64,000 nt of DNA from contig NZ_QZEY01000003.1 of the NCBI RefSeq assembly GCF_003594875.1, forward strand, positions 620,001 to 684,000. Direction: 5' to 3'. Positions within the stretch are counted from its first letter, which is position 1. Each line of letters opens with the position of its first letter. The stretch comes from Bailinhaonella thermotolerans. GTDB taxonomy: Bacteria > Actinomycetota > Actinomycetes > Streptosporangiales > Streptosporangiaceae. Shown in pieces: positions 8,508 through 17,817 of this stretch. Under the pieces are notes generated by a model. The model did no database searches. It saw nothing but the letters and a program-made list of their open reading frames with translations, and had not been told where the DNA came from. The position numbers and the translations under genes were made by a program.

Positions 8508-11500
8508 GTGAGTGGTCCGACTTATCGGTTGGTGCGGCGGGGGGCTTCGGGGCCGGCCGTTGTGCCGGTGCTGGACGAGCACCAGCGGGCCGTCGTCGAG
8601 CATGACGGCGGGCCGCTGCTGGTGCTCGCCGGGCCGGGGACCGGGAAGACGACCACGATCGTCGAGAGCGTGATCGACCGCATCGAGCGGCGCGGGGTCG
8701 ATCCCGAGCGCGTGCTCGTGCTGACGTTCAGCCGCAAGGCCGCCGAGGAGCTGCGCGAACGCATCACCGCGCGGATGCGGCGCACCACGCGGATGCCGCT
8801 GGCGCTGACCTTCCACTCCTACGCCTACGCGCTGCTCCGCCGCGAGGCCCTGCTGGCCGAGGAGCCGCCGCCGCGGCTGCTGTCGGGTCCCGAGCAACTG
8901 CTGGAGGTGCGCCGGCTGCTCCAGGGCGAGCTGGCGGACGGCGCGCTGCACTGGCCGTCGTCGATGCGGCCGCTGCTGGCGACCCGGGGCTTCGCGGAGG
9001 AGGTCCGCGACTTCCTGCTGCGCGCCGCCGAACGCGGGATCGCCGGGGAGGACCTGGTCCACCTGGGCAAGGTGTACGGCCGCGAGGACTGGGTCGCCGC
9101 GGGCGAGTTCGCCGACCGGTACGCCGCGCGGTTCGACCTGGAACCGGTGCCGGTGCTCGACTACGCGGAGCTGATCCGCGGCGCCGCGGGGCTGCTGCGC
9201 GACTCCGAGGTGCGGCACCGCGAGCGCGGCGCCTACGACGTGATCTTCGTGGACGAGTACCAGGACACCGACCCCGCGCAGGAGTACCTCCTCCAGCAGC
9301 TCGCCGGGGACGGCCGCGACCTGGTCGTCGTCGGCGACCCCGACCAGTCCATCTACGGATTTCGGGGCGCCGACGTGCGCGGCATCACCGAGTTCCCCGA
9401 CCGCTTCCGCACCCGCGACGGCGCCCCCGCCCCGGTCATCGCCCTGCGCGTCTGCCGCCGCAGCGGCCCGGAGCTCCTCGCCGCCTCCCGCCGCGTCGCC
9501 GCCCGCCTCCCCGCCGCCCCCCGCCCCTCCCAGGACCCCGCCCGGCCCGCGTCTCCCCCCGGCGCCGTACGGCCTGAGCCCGCGTCTCCCGCGGGCGGCG
9601 TACGGCCGGAGGGCGCCCCGCCGTACTCCGGCGACGGCTCCCGATCCATGAACGGGAGCGGTCCCCTCCACGCTCCGGGGACCAACGGGAACGGGAACGG
9701 AGAGTTCTCCACAGGCGGGACGGGGGGCGCGGAGATCCCCGGTGGCGCCGCGTACCCTTCCGCCAACGGTCACGCGACCTCCGCGAACGGGACCGCGCCC
9801 GCGAACGGGACGGTTGTCGCCGGGGGCGCGGCTCCGGAGCGCGGGGCCGGGAGTCACCGGGACCTGCGGGCGGGAGAGGGGGTGGAGCCCGGGGAGGTGC
9901 GGGTCTTCGTGGCGGACAGCGCGAGCCAGGAGGCGGCGCTGATCGCGGACACGCTGCGCCGCGCGCGGCTCGTGGACGGCGTGCCGTGGTCGCGGATGGC
10001 CGTGCTCGTCAGGTCCGCCGCCGTGCAGACGCCCCCGCTGCGGAGGGCGCTGCTCGCCGCCGGCGTGCCCGTGATCATCGGGGGCGACGAGGTCCCGCTG
10101 ATCGAGGAGCCCGCCGTGCGCCCGCTGATGACGCTGCTGCGGGTGGCGCTGCGGCCGCACACCCTGGACGAGGGCACCGCCGAGGAACTGCTGACCGGGC
10201 CGCTCGGCGGCACCGACATGATCGGCGTGCGGCGGCTCCGGCGCGCGCTGCGGACCGCCGAGGAGCGGGCGTCGCGCGACGCGGACATGCTGCCGCTGCC
10301 GCCCCGGAGCGCCGGCGAGCTGCTGGTCGCGGCGCTGAAGGACAGGCGGGAACTGCTCACGGTCGAGCCGGAGACGGCGCGGCCCGCCGAGCGGCTGGCG
10401 GCGCTGATCGAGCTGGTCAAGGACCGCACCAAGCGCGGCGGCAGCGCCGAGGAGGTCCTCTGGGAGGTGTGGCAGGCCAGCGGCCTGGCCGACCGGTGGA
10501 CCGAGGCGAGCCTGGCCGGCGGGTCGCGGGGCGCGCAGGCCGACCGGGACCTGGACGCCGTGGTCGCCCTGTTCGACCAGGTGGCGCGGTTCGTGGACCG
10601 GCTGCCCGGGGCCGGGCCCGAGGTGTTCCTCGACGACCTGGTGGCGCAGGAGATCGCCGGTGACACGCTCGCGGAGCGCGCCCCCGACGGCGACGCCGTG
10701 CGCGTCCTGACCGCCCACCGGTCCAAGGGGCTGGAGTGGGACGTCGTCGTGGTGGCCGGGGTGCAGGAGGGTCTCTGGCCCGACCTGCGCCTGCGCGGCT
10801 CCCTGCTGGGCGTGGAGGAGCTGATCGAGCTCGCCGCCGGCCAGGACCCGGACAACCCCGAGGTGACCAGCGCGACGCTCACCTCCAAGCTGCTCGCCGA
10901 GGAACGCCGCCTGTTCTACGTCGCCGCGACCCGCGCCAGGAAGAAGCTGGTCGTGACCGCCGTCGGCGGCGAGGACACCGACGAGCGGCCCTCCCGGTTC
11001 CTGGAGGAGCTGGCCCCCGGCGAGGTCGAGCCCGCCGGGCTGGACGAGCGCCAGCGCTGGCTGAGCCTGCCCTCCCTGGTCGCCGAGCTGCGCTCCACCG
11101 TCGTGGACGCCGCCAGGCCCGAGCCCGTACGGCGGGCCGCCGCCGCCCACCTGGCCCGCCTCGCCCGCGCCGGGGTCCGCGGCGCGCATCCGAGCGAGTG
11201 GTACGCCCTGACCCCGCTCTCCGACGACAGCGCCCTGACCTGGCCCGACGGGATCGTGCGCATCTCGCCGTCCGCCGTGGAGAACTTCACCAAGTGCGGG
11301 CTGCGCTGGCTCCTGGAGACCGCCGTGGGCGCGACCAGCTCCGACGTCGTCCGCCACCTCGGCACGGTGATCCACGCGATCGCCGCCCTCGCCGCGACCG
11401 AGCCCCAGTCCGACGAGGCGCTGGACAAACGCCTCGACGACATCTGGGAGAATCTGGACTTCGGCGGGGTGTGGTTCAACAAGCGCCAGCGCGAGGTGGC

Positions 11501-12017
11501 CGGCCAGATGGTCAAGCGCTTCCTCGCCTGGCACCGGGAGAACCCGCGCGAGCTGGTGAAGGTCGAGGAGGCGTTCACGGCCGAGCTGCCCGGCAACATC
11601 CTGATCAAGGGCCGGGTGGACCGGGTCGAGCGCGACGGCGAGGGCCGCGCGTTCGTCGTGGACATCAAGACCGGCGGCACCAAGCCCCGCGAGGGCGAAC
11701 TGGACCGCCATCCGCAGCTCGGCGTCTACCAGCTCGCCGCGCTGCTCGGAGCGTTCCAGCGGCACGGCATGACCGAGCCGGGCGGCGCGTCCCTGGTCCA
11801 GGTGGGCAAGGCCGCGGGGACCACCGACAGCGCCAAGGAGCAGAAGCAGGGCGCGCTCGGCGACGACGGCGACCCCGGATGGGCGAGGGAACTGGTGGAG
11901 ACCGTGGCGACCGGCATGAGCAGCGGCACGTTCCGCGCGACCGTCAACGACGGCTGCCGCACCTGCGCCGTCCGCTCCTCCTGCCCCGTGAACGACCAGG
12001 GGAACCACGTCGTATGA
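8508..12017 (+). CDS. adnA: AdnA-type helicase-nuclease subunit with Fe-S cluster
   Basis: A 1169-residue UvrD-family helicase fused to a RecB-type nuclease. Walker A is GPGTGKTT (residues 42-49), Walker B/DEXX is FVDEYQDTD, and helicase motifs VVGDPDQSIYGFRG and HRSKGLEW are present. The C-terminal nuclease shows VVDIKTGG (D-x-K) and four cysteines: one in FTKCGLRWLL near residue 929 and three in CRTCAVRSSC near 1150-1159, the AddB/Cas4-like arrangement that holds a 4Fe-4S cluster. In mycobacteria AdnAB resects double-strand breaks. An unusual ~110-130-residue Pro/Gly/Asn/Ser-rich insertion occupies residues ~325-450 in the helicase linker and carries CCGTACGG motifs. It couples to adnB by ATGA overlap. 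The GTG start lacks a well-spaced ribosome site. AdnA versus AdnB is assigned from order and Fe-S cysteines. Confidence 0.85.
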   Translation: MSGPTYRLVRRGASGPAVVPVLDEHQRAVVEHDGGPLLVLAGPGTGKTTTIVESVIDRIERRGVDPERVLVLTFSRKAAEELRERITARMRRTTRMPLALTFHSYAYALLRREALLAEEPPPRLLSGPEQLLEVRRLLQGELADGALHWPSSMRPLLATRGFAEEVRDFLLRAAERGIAGEDLVHLGKVYGREDWVAAGEFADRYAARFDLEPVPVLDYAELIRGAAGLLRDSEVRHRERGAYDVIFVDEYQDTDPAQEYLLQQLAGDGRDLVVVGDPDQSIYGFRGADVRGITEFPDRFRTRDGAPAPVIALRVCRRSGPELLAASRRVAARLPAAPRPSQDPARPASPPGAVRPEPASPAGGVRPEGAPPYSGDGSRSMNGSGPLHAPGTNGNGNGEFSTGGTGGAEIPGGAAYPSANGHATSANGTAPANGTVVAGGAAPERGAGSHRDLRAGEGVEPGEVRVFVADSASQEAALIADTLRRARLVDGVPWSRMAVLVRSAAVQTPPLRRALLAAGVPVIIGGDEVPLIEEPAVRPLMTLLRVALRPHTLDEGTAEELLTGPLGGTDMIGVRRLRRALRTAEERASRDADMLPLPPRSAGELLVAALKDRRELLTVEPETARPAERLAALIELVKDRTKRGGSAEEVLWEVWQASGLADRWTEASLAGGSRGAQADRDLDAVVALFDQVARFVDRLPGAGPEVFLDDLVAQEIAGDTLAERAPDGDAVRVLTAHRSKGLEWDVVVVAGVQEGLWPDLRLRGSLLGVEELIELAAGQDPDNPEVTSATLTSKLLAEERRLFYVAATRARKKLVVTAVGGEDTDERPSRFLEELAPGEVEPAGLDERQRWLSLPSLVAELRSTVVDAARPEPVRRAAAAHLARLARAGVRGAHPSEWYALTPLSDDSALTWPDGIVRISPSAVENFTKCGLRWLLETAVGATSSDVVRHLGTVIHAIAALAATEPQSDEALDKRLDDIWENLDFGGVWFNKRQREVAGQMVKRFLAWHRENPRELVKVEEAFTAELPGNILIKGRVDRVERDGEGRAFVVDIKTGGTKPREGELDRHPQLGVYQLAALLGAFQRHGMTEPGGASLVQVGKAAGTTDSAKEQKQGALGDDGDPGWARELVETVATGMSSGTFRATVNDGCRTCAVRSSCPVNDQGNHVV

Positions 12018-15000
12018 CCGACCAGCGCACCCCCGACGACCCCGGCGGCACCGGGCTCCTGCCGTACGGCGAGACGCCCCTGGACCTCTCGGACGGCGCG
12101 GCCGGGCTCACGCCGTACGCCGACGTGCTGACGCGGGCCCCGGCCTGGGCGGACGGGGCCGGGTGGGCGCGCCCGGCGGACCTGGGCGTGGTGCGGCCGG
12201 GGGAGCTGGCCGCCCGGCTCGGGGTGCTGCCGCCGACGCCGGAGCAGGCGGCGGTGATCGAGGCGCCGCTGTCGCCGATGCTGGTCGTGGCGGGCGCGGG
12301 GTCCGGCAAGAGCGAGACGATGGCGGCCCGCGTGGTGTGGCTGGTCGCGAACGGGCTGGTACGGCCCGAGCGCGTGCTCGGCCTGACGTTCACGCGCAAG
12401 GCGGCGGCCGAGCTGTCGGCGCGGGTGCGGAAGCGGCTGGACCAGCTCGGCAAGGAGAACCTGGTCCCGGCCGAGGTGCTGGACGGCGAGCCGACCGTGT
12501 CCACGTACCACGCGTACGCCGCCCGGCTCGTGGCCGACCATGCGCTGCGCGAGGCGCTGGAGCCCACCATGCGGCTGATCAGCCCGGCGGTGTCGTGGCA
12601 GCTCGCCTCGCGCGTCGTGGCGGCGTACGACGGGCCGATGGACAAGGTGGAGCTGGGCCCGGCCTCGGTGACGGCGGCGGTGCTGGAGCTGGCCGGGGAG
12701 ATGTCCGAGCACCTGCGCGACGCCGACGACGTGCGCGGGGTGGGGGCCTGGCTGGACGAACGCCTCGCCGAGGTCAAGGGGCGGGTGCTCGCGGGCGTGA
12801 AGAAGGTGATCGCCACCCAGCGGGCGCGGGAGCAGTTGCTGCCGCTGGTCGCCGCGTACAACCGGGTGAAGGCCGACCGCGAGGTCATGGACTACGGCGA
12901 CCAGATGGCGCTGGCGGCGCGGATCGCCGCGCGGCACCCGGAGGTCGGGGAGATCGAGCGCGGGCGCTACTCGGTGGTCCTGCTGGACGAGTACCAGGAC
13001 ACCAGCCACGCCCAGCTCGTGCTGCTGCGCGCGCTGTTCGGCACCGGCCACCCGGTCACCGCCGTGGGCGACCCCTGCCAGTCGATCTACGGCTGGCGCG
13101 GGGCGTCGTCGGGCAACCTGCTGCGGTTCCCCCGCGACTTCCCGGCGCACGACGGGCCCGCGCCGGTCCGCAAGCTCACGATGAGCTTCCGCAACGGCGA
13201 GCGGGTGCTCGCCGCCGCCGCCCGAGTCCAGCGCGACCTGCGGCTGGAGTCGCCGGAGGTGCCGGTGCTGCGGCCGGGCGACAACCGGCGCGACCGGGGG
13301 CGGGTCGTCGCCGCGCTGCACGAGACCGCCGAGGCCGAGGCCGCCTGGCTCGCCGACCAGGTCGTACGCGTGCTCCGCACGGACGTGGCCCCCGACGGCC
13401 TGCCGCTGGAGCCGGGGGCGCAGCCCGTGCAGCCGAACGAGATCGCGATCCTGGCGCGGAAGCGGTCGCAGTTCCCGGCGCTGCGCAAGGCGCTGGAGGA
13501 GCGCGACGTGCCGGTCGAGGTGGTCGGCCTGGGCGGGCTGCTGACGGTGCCCGAGGTGGCCGACATCGTGGCGACGCTGCGGGTGCTCCACGACCCGACG
13601 GCGGGCGACGCGCTGACCCGGCTGCTGACCGGGCCGCGCTGGCGGCTCGGCCCCGCGGACCTGCTGGAGCTGGGCAACCTCGCGCGCGAGCTGAACCGGG
13701 AGGCCGAGGACGGCTCGCGGACCCGCCGGGACGAGGACCCGCTGGACCAGGCGGTGGCGGACCTGGCCGAGGAGCGCGGGAGCCTGATCGACGCGCTGGA
13801 CGAGCTGCCGGGGCACCCGGAGCTGCTGGAGCGGTTCTCGCCGCTGGCGCGGGTGCGGCTGCCCGCCCTGGCGATGGAGCTGCGCTACCTCCGGTCGCTG
13901 ACCGGCCAGCCGCTGCCGGACCTGGTGACCGACGTGGAGCGCGCGCTCGGCCTCGACGTGGAGGTGGGGGCGCGCGGGCGGGGGCTGTTCACGGCCCGGG
14001 CCGACCTGGACGCGTTCGTGGACGCGGCGAGCCGCTTCGCGGGGGACTCCGAGGACCCGACGCTCGGGGCGTTCCTGGCGTACCTGAAGGCGGCGGAGGC
14101 CGAGGAGTTCGGCCTGGAGGCGGGCCGCGTCGGCGAGAGCAACAGCGTCAAGCTGATGACCGTGCACGCCGCCAAGGGCCTGGAGTGGCCGGTCGTGATC
14201 GTGCCGGGCATGTCGGAGGCGCGGTCGGCCAAGGGATACGTCACGGTCGGCAGCGTGTTCCCGGCGACCCCGGTGGGCAACAGCCGGTGGACGGAGAACC
14301 CCCGCAAGCTGCCGTACCCGCTCCGGGGGGACAGCGGGGACCTGCCGAGGCTGCCCGACCTGGCGAAGGAGTCCCTGGAGGGGTTCCAGGACGCCTGCCG
14401 CACCCGTGACGAGCTGGAGGAGCGCCGTCTCGCCTACGTCGCGGTCACCCGTGCCCACTTCCTGCTGATCGCCTCGGGGTACCGCTGGGGAGGCTCGTCC
14501 AAGCCGCTGTCGCCCTCGGTGTTCCTGGAGGAGATCCGCGAGCACGCGGACGCCGTGCCGGTCTGGGCCGGGGAGCCCGAGGAGGGCGCGGAGAACCCCA
14601 TGCTCGCCGAGCCGCCGGCCGCCGTCTGGCCGTCCCCGCCGCAAGGTGACCGGCACGAGGCCGTCGTGGACGGCGCCCGCCTGGTCGAGGAGGCCATCGC
14701 CGGCGTCGCGCGCTCCTTCCCGGCGGCGGCGTACGCCGGGCTGCGCGAGCGCGACCGCCGCCGGCTGGCCGCCTGGGCCCGGGACGCCGAACTCCTCCTG
14801 GCCGAGCGCGACCGGTCGCGCCGGCGCGGCGGGGCCCTGGTCGAGCTGCCCGAGCGCCTCACGGTCTCGTCCCTGGTCACCCTGGCCACGGACCCGGCCG
14901 CGCTGGCCCGCCAGATCCGCCGCCCCCTGCCGCGTCCCCCGGCCCCGTTCGCCCGCCGGGGCACGGAGTTCCACCGCTGGCTGGAGTCCCGCTGGGGGCA

Positions 15001-15445
15001 GGAGCGCCTGATCGACGAGTGGGAGATCCCCGGCGCCGCCGACGAGATCTCCGAGGCCGAGGTGGAGCTGGCCGAGCTCCAGGAGCGCTTCGAGGAGAGC
15101 GACTGGGCCGCCCGGCGCCCCTACGACGTCGAGGTCCCCTTCGAGACGATGATCGGCGACCGGCTCGTCCGGGGCCGCATGGACGCGGTGTTCGCCTCCC
15201 CCGACGGCACCTACGACGTGGTCGACTGGAAGACCGGCACCCGCCCCAGGGGGCAGGCGGCCAAGGCGGCCTCGGTCCAGCTCGCCGCCTACCGCCTGGC
15301 CTGGGCCGATCTGGCCGGCGTGGAGCTCACCCAGGTGCGGGCCGCCTTCCACTACGTCCGCGACAACGTCACCGTCCGCCCGGTCGACCTCCTCGACGCC
15401 GAGGGCCTGCGCGCCCTCCTGGAGACCATCGAGAAGATCGACTAG
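12014..15445 (+). CDS. adnB: AdnB-type helicase-nuclease subunit
   Basis: A 1143-residue partner of the preceding gene, also UvrD-like helicase plus RecB-like nuclease. Helicase motifs are Walker A VAGAGSGKSE, VLLDEYQDTSHAQ, VGDPCQSIYGWRG and VHAAKGLEW; the nuclease carries VVDWKTGTRP followed by QLAAYRLAW. Unlike AdnA it lacks the C-terminal cysteine cluster. The ATG at 12014 overlaps the adnA stop (ATGA), which fixes the start; the open frame further upstream is a GC artefact. The N-terminal ~60 residues are poorly conserved-looking and contain a CCGTACGG-encoded PYG motif. Together the two proteins should form the heterodimeric end-resection motor known in mycobacteria. Confidence 0.87.
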   Translation: MTDQRTPDDPGGTGLLPYGETPLDLSDGAAGLTPYADVLTRAPAWADGAGWARPADLGVVRPGELAARLGVLPPTPEQAAVIEAPLSPMLVVAGAGSGKSETMAARVVWLVANGLVRPERVLGLTFTRKAAAELSARVRKRLDQLGKENLVPAEVLDGEPTVSTYHAYAARLVADHALREALEPTMRLISPAVSWQLASRVVAAYDGPMDKVELGPASVTAAVLELAGEMSEHLRDADDVRGVGAWLDERLAEVKGRVLAGVKKVIATQRAREQLLPLVAAYNRVKADREVMDYGDQMALAARIAARHPEVGEIERGRYSVVLLDEYQDTSHAQLVLLRALFGTGHPVTAVGDPCQSIYGWRGASSGNLLRFPRDFPAHDGPAPVRKLTMSFRNGERVLAAAARVQRDLRLESPEVPVLRPGDNRRDRGRVVAALHETAEAEAAWLADQVVRVLRTDVAPDGLPLEPGAQPVQPNEIAILARKRSQFPALRKALEERDVPVEVVGLGGLLTVPEVADIVATLRVLHDPTAGDALTRLLTGPRWRLGPADLLELGNLARELNREAEDGSRTRRDEDPLDQAVADLAEERGSLIDALDELPGHPELLERFSPLARVRLPALAMELRYLRSLTGQPLPDLVTDVERALGLDVEVGARGRGLFTARADLDAFVDAASRFAGDSEDPTLGAFLAYLKAAEAEEFGLEAGRVGESNSVKLMTVHAAKGLEWPVVIVPGMSEARSAKGYVTVGSVFPATPVGNSRWTENPRKLPYPLRGDSGDLPRLPDLAKESLEGFQDACRTRDELEERRLAYVAVTRAHFLLIASGYRWGGSSKPLSPSVFLEEIREHADAVPVWAGEPEEGAENPMLAEPPAAVWPSPPQGDRHEAVVDGARLVEEAIAGVARSFPAAAYAGLRERDRRRLAAWARDAELLLAERDRSRRRGGALVELPERLTVSSLVTLATDPAALARQIRRPLPRPPAPFARRGTEFHRWLESRWGQERLIDEWEIPGAADEISEAEVELAELQERFEESDWAARRPYDVEVPFETMIGDRLVRGRMDAVFASPDGTYDVVDWKTGTRPRGQAAKAASVQLAAYRLAWADLAGVELTQVRAAFHYVRDNVTVRPVDLLDAEGLRALLETIEKID

Positions 15446-15485
15446 CCCGTACGGCGAGGCCCGATCGCCTGCCGGGGCGCGGGTT

Positions 15486-16007
15486 TCACAGACCGGGGAT
15501 GCGCCCCGGGAGGGTGTCGAACCAGTCGAGCACGGCGCGCTCGTACGCCAGCCCGAAGTCCAGCGTCGCGGCGGTGTAGGGGTCCGCGTCGCCCCCGGCC
15601 AGCGCCTCCAGGTCGGCGAGCCGCGTGACGTGGATGTCGCGATGCCGCCGCAGGTGGGCGGCCAGGAGGTCCGGGGGGATGTGCCGGCCGAAGCTCAGGG
15701 TCAGCAGGAGCGGGTACCGGATGGTCTCCGGGCCCGGCTCGCGCGTCGTCCACTCCTCGAAGGCGGCGCGGCCCGCGTCGGTGATGGTGTACGGCTGGCG
15801 CTCGCGGGGGCCCTTCTCGCCGCGTTCGACCAGGCCGTCCTCGGCCATGGCGGCCAGTTCCCGGTAGACCTGGCTCGGCGTGAGCGACCAGAACTGTCCG
15901 ATGGTGATCTGGGCGGTCTCCACCAGGTCCCACCCGCTCATCGGCCGGTCGTGCAGGAACCCCAGCAGCGACGCGGCGGTCGCGTTGAGGGCCTTCTTCT
16001 CCGGCAT
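15486..16007 (-). CDS. PadR-family transcriptional regulator
   Basis: A 173-residue regulator with the PadR winged helix at the N-terminus (ATAASLLGFLHDRPMSGWDLVE; LTPSQVYRELAAMAEDGLVE; YTITDAGRAAFEEW) and a C-terminal helical Vir-like dimerisation region. The ATG at 16007 follows GGAGGTG at good spacing; a longer open frame to 16106 exists but has no such site. It is divergent from the membrane protein at 16124, and the region between them holds repeated TTCCA(C/T)TGTG elements. PadR proteins usually repress themselves and an adjacent membrane gene, which fits here, though the ligand is unknown. Confidence 0.88.
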   Translation of the reverse strand: MPEKKALNATAASLLGFLHDRPMSGWDLVETAQITIGQFWSLTPSQVYRELAAMAEDGLVERGEKGPRERQPYTITDAGRAAFEEWTTREPGPETIRYPLLLTLSFGRHIPPDLLAAHLRRHRDIHVTRLADLEALAGGDADPYTAATLDFGLAYERAVLDWFDTLPGRIPGL

Positions 16008-16023
16008 CCGCAGCACCTCCTCG

Positions 16024-16073
16024 ACATTCCATTGTGTCAGGTCCGCTGAACCCCTTGACGTTCCACTGTGGAA
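16024..16073. promoter_or_regulatory. Candidate PadR operator pair
   Basis: Two similar sites, GACATTCCATTGTGTCAGG and GACGTTCCACTGTGGAAGG, lie 34 bp apart between the PadR start and the divergent membrane gene. The second contains the near-perfect palindrome TTCCACTGTGGAA (16061-16073). A third half-site in opposite orientation (AGTGGAATGT) overlaps the start of the membrane gene at 16118-16127. Binding by PadR is inferred. Confidence 0.5.
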
Positions 16074-16123
16074 GGTCCACGATCCAGAAGAGATGACCCT
16101 CCACATTGAGAGGTGAGAGTGGA

Positions 16124-16624
16124 ATGTATGGATTCCTGCTCGTCGTCCACGTCATCACGGGCTTCATCGGCCTGCTGCTGGCCGGTCCCGTGCTGCTCGT
16201 CCGCAAGCGAAGGGGCGTCCACACCGTGCTGGGGCGCGTGTACGCGGGGGCCGCCGTGCTCATGTCCGTGTCGGCCCTCGCGCTCATCGGCCACGAACCG
16301 CGGCTGTGGCCGCTGGGGATCATCGCGGTGCTCGTGCTCGCCATGATCGGGCCGGGCCTGGCCCTGGCCGCCCGCAGGCCCCGGGGCTGGTTCATCTGGC
16401 ACCTCAACCTGATGGCGTCCAGCGCGGTCGCGTTCGTCACGGCGTTCGCGGTGCAGATGAGCGACCTGCACCCGCTCGCCTGGGTCATCCCGCCCGCCGT
16501 GGGCACCGTGCTGATCACCTTCCGCTCGCTGGTGGCCCAGGGCGTCATCCCGCGCCGGGCCGTACGGGCGCGCCCGCGTTCGCTCACCGGGAGTGCCGCG
16601 CGGGCGGGTCACGCGGGCAGGTAG
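16124..16624 (+). CDS. Four-helix integral membrane protein (DUF2306-like)
   Basis: A 166-residue protein with four predicted transmembrane helices: FLLVVHVITGFIGLLLAG, VYAGAAVLMSVSALALI, LGIIAVLVLAMIGPGLALA and the VAFVTAFAVQM/LAWVIPPAVGTVLI pair. Histidines in the first and third helices resemble DUF2306-type proteins, but I cannot assign a function. The ATG at 16124 is favoured by GAGAGGTGA upstream; an in-frame start at 16106 is possible. It is divergent from padR and likely its target. Its last 16 bp overlap the end of the convergent decarboxylase gene. Confidence 0.7.
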   Translation: MYGFLLVVHVITGFIGLLLAGPVLLVRKRRGVHTVLGRVYAGAAVLMSVSALALIGHEPRLWPLGIIAVLVLAMIGPGLALAARRPRGWFIWHLNLMASSAVAFVTAFAVQMSDLHPLAWVIPPAVGTVLITFRSLVAQGVIPRRAVRARPRSLTGSAARAGHAGR

Positions 16625-17817
16625 TGGAACTCCGGCTTCGGATGCATCAGGAAGTCGTGGTGGGAGATGTTCCAGGCATACGCCCCGGCCATGGAGAAGA
16701 CCACGAGGTCGTCCACGGCGATGCGCTCCACGCGCACCCGCCGGGCGAAGACGTCCTTGGGGGTGCAGAGCTGGCCCACCAGCGTGACCGGCCGGTCGTA
16801 CGCCACGGGGACGGGGGCCGGCAGGCCGGGGAGGCGCGGGCCCCCGCTCAGCACCGGGACCGGGCTTGGGGCGCGGTCGGCGGGGGAGGGGCCGCCCGGC
16901 GCCGGGACGATGGAGAAGGGCTGGTCATGGCCCTTCGTGACGGGGGTGCGCAGGTGGTGGGTGCCGCCGGTGAGGACCGCGAAGGTCTCGCCGTGGCTGA
17001 CCTTCACGTCCAGCACCCGGGTGACGTACCAGCCGTAGTAGGCCGCCACCGCGCGGCCCGGCTCGACGCGGAAGGTCTCCTCGGGCTCGCGGAGGGCCGC
17101 CAGCGCCTCGCCGTACGTCACCCAGTCGAAGCGGTCGGCGGGGTCGGCGTAGTTCACGGCCATCCCGCCGCCCAGGTTGAGCTCGACCGGGCGGAGGGCG
17201 CAGGCGCGGAGCCAGGGGCGCACCCAGGCCAGCACGCTCTCGGTCAGGGCCAGCATCTCCGGCGCGGCCAGGCCGCTGGCCAGGTGGACGTGGACGCCGC
17301 GCAGGCGGAGCCAGGGCGCCTCGTGGAGGACGCTCAGGCACTCGCTCAGGCCCGCCGGGTCCATGCCGAACGGCGTCGCCTCGCCGCCCATGGTCAGGGA
17401 CGCCCCGGGCACGGGCACGTCGAGGTTGGCGCGCAGCAGGACGTCGGCGAACCGGCCGCCCGCGACGGCCGCGAGTCGCCGCAGCTCGTGCGGGCTCTCC
17501 ACGTGGACGCGCTCCACCCCCAGGTCCAGGGCCGCGGCCAGCTCGGCGTCGGTCTTCCCCGGCCCGCCGAAGAAGATCCGCGCGCCCGGCACGGTCTCGC
17601 GGACGTGCGCCAGCTCCCCGCCGGAGGCCACCTCGAACCCGTCCACGTGCGGCGCGATCGCCCGCAGCAGGTTCGGGTCGGGGTTGGCCTTGGCGGCGTA
17701 CAGCAGCTCGGTGCCCTTGACCGCCGAGCGGATGCGGGCGGTGTGCGCGGTCAGCCCGCCCAGGTCGTAGACGTACGCCGGGAGGGACCCCAGCTCGGGG
17801 AGGACCAGGTCGGGCAT
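16609..17817 (-). CDS. PLP-dependent decarboxylase (fold type III) of siderophore operon
   Basis: A 402-residue fold type III decarboxylase of the DapDC/LysA/SbnH group. It shows the PLP lysine in YAAKANP, VHVHLASG in the barrel, the glycine loop LNLGGGMAV for PLP phosphate, and GGTHHLRTP, which resembles the SbnH branch acting on siderophore intermediates. The likely role is decarboxylation of an amino-acid precursor or of a citryl-amino-acid intermediate, as SbnH does in staphyloferrin B synthesis. Its start overlaps the upstream IucA/IucC stop (TGATG), so it is the last gene of the operon. A Pro/Gly/Ser-rich insertion follows SIVPAPGGP. The product is inferred from family and context. Confidence 0.85.
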   Translation of the reverse strand: MPDLVLPELGSLPAYVYDLGGLTAHTARIRSAVKGTELLYAAKANPDPNLLRAIAPHVDGFEVASGGELAHVRETVPGARIFFGGPGKTDAELAAALDLGVERVHVESPHELRRLAAVAGGRFADVLLRANLDVPVPGASLTMGGEATPFGMDPAGLSECLSVLHEAPWLRLRGVHVHLASGLAAPEMLALTESVLAWVRPWLRACALRPVELNLGGGMAVNYADPADRFDWVTYGEALAALREPEETFRVEPGRAVAAYYGWYVTRVLDVKVSHGETFAVLTGGTHHLRTPVTKGHDQPFSIVPAPGGPSPADRAPSPVPVLSGGPRLPGLPAPVPVAYDRPVTLVGQLCTPKDVFARRVRVERIAVDDLVVFSMAGAYAWNISHHDFLMHPKPEFHYLPA

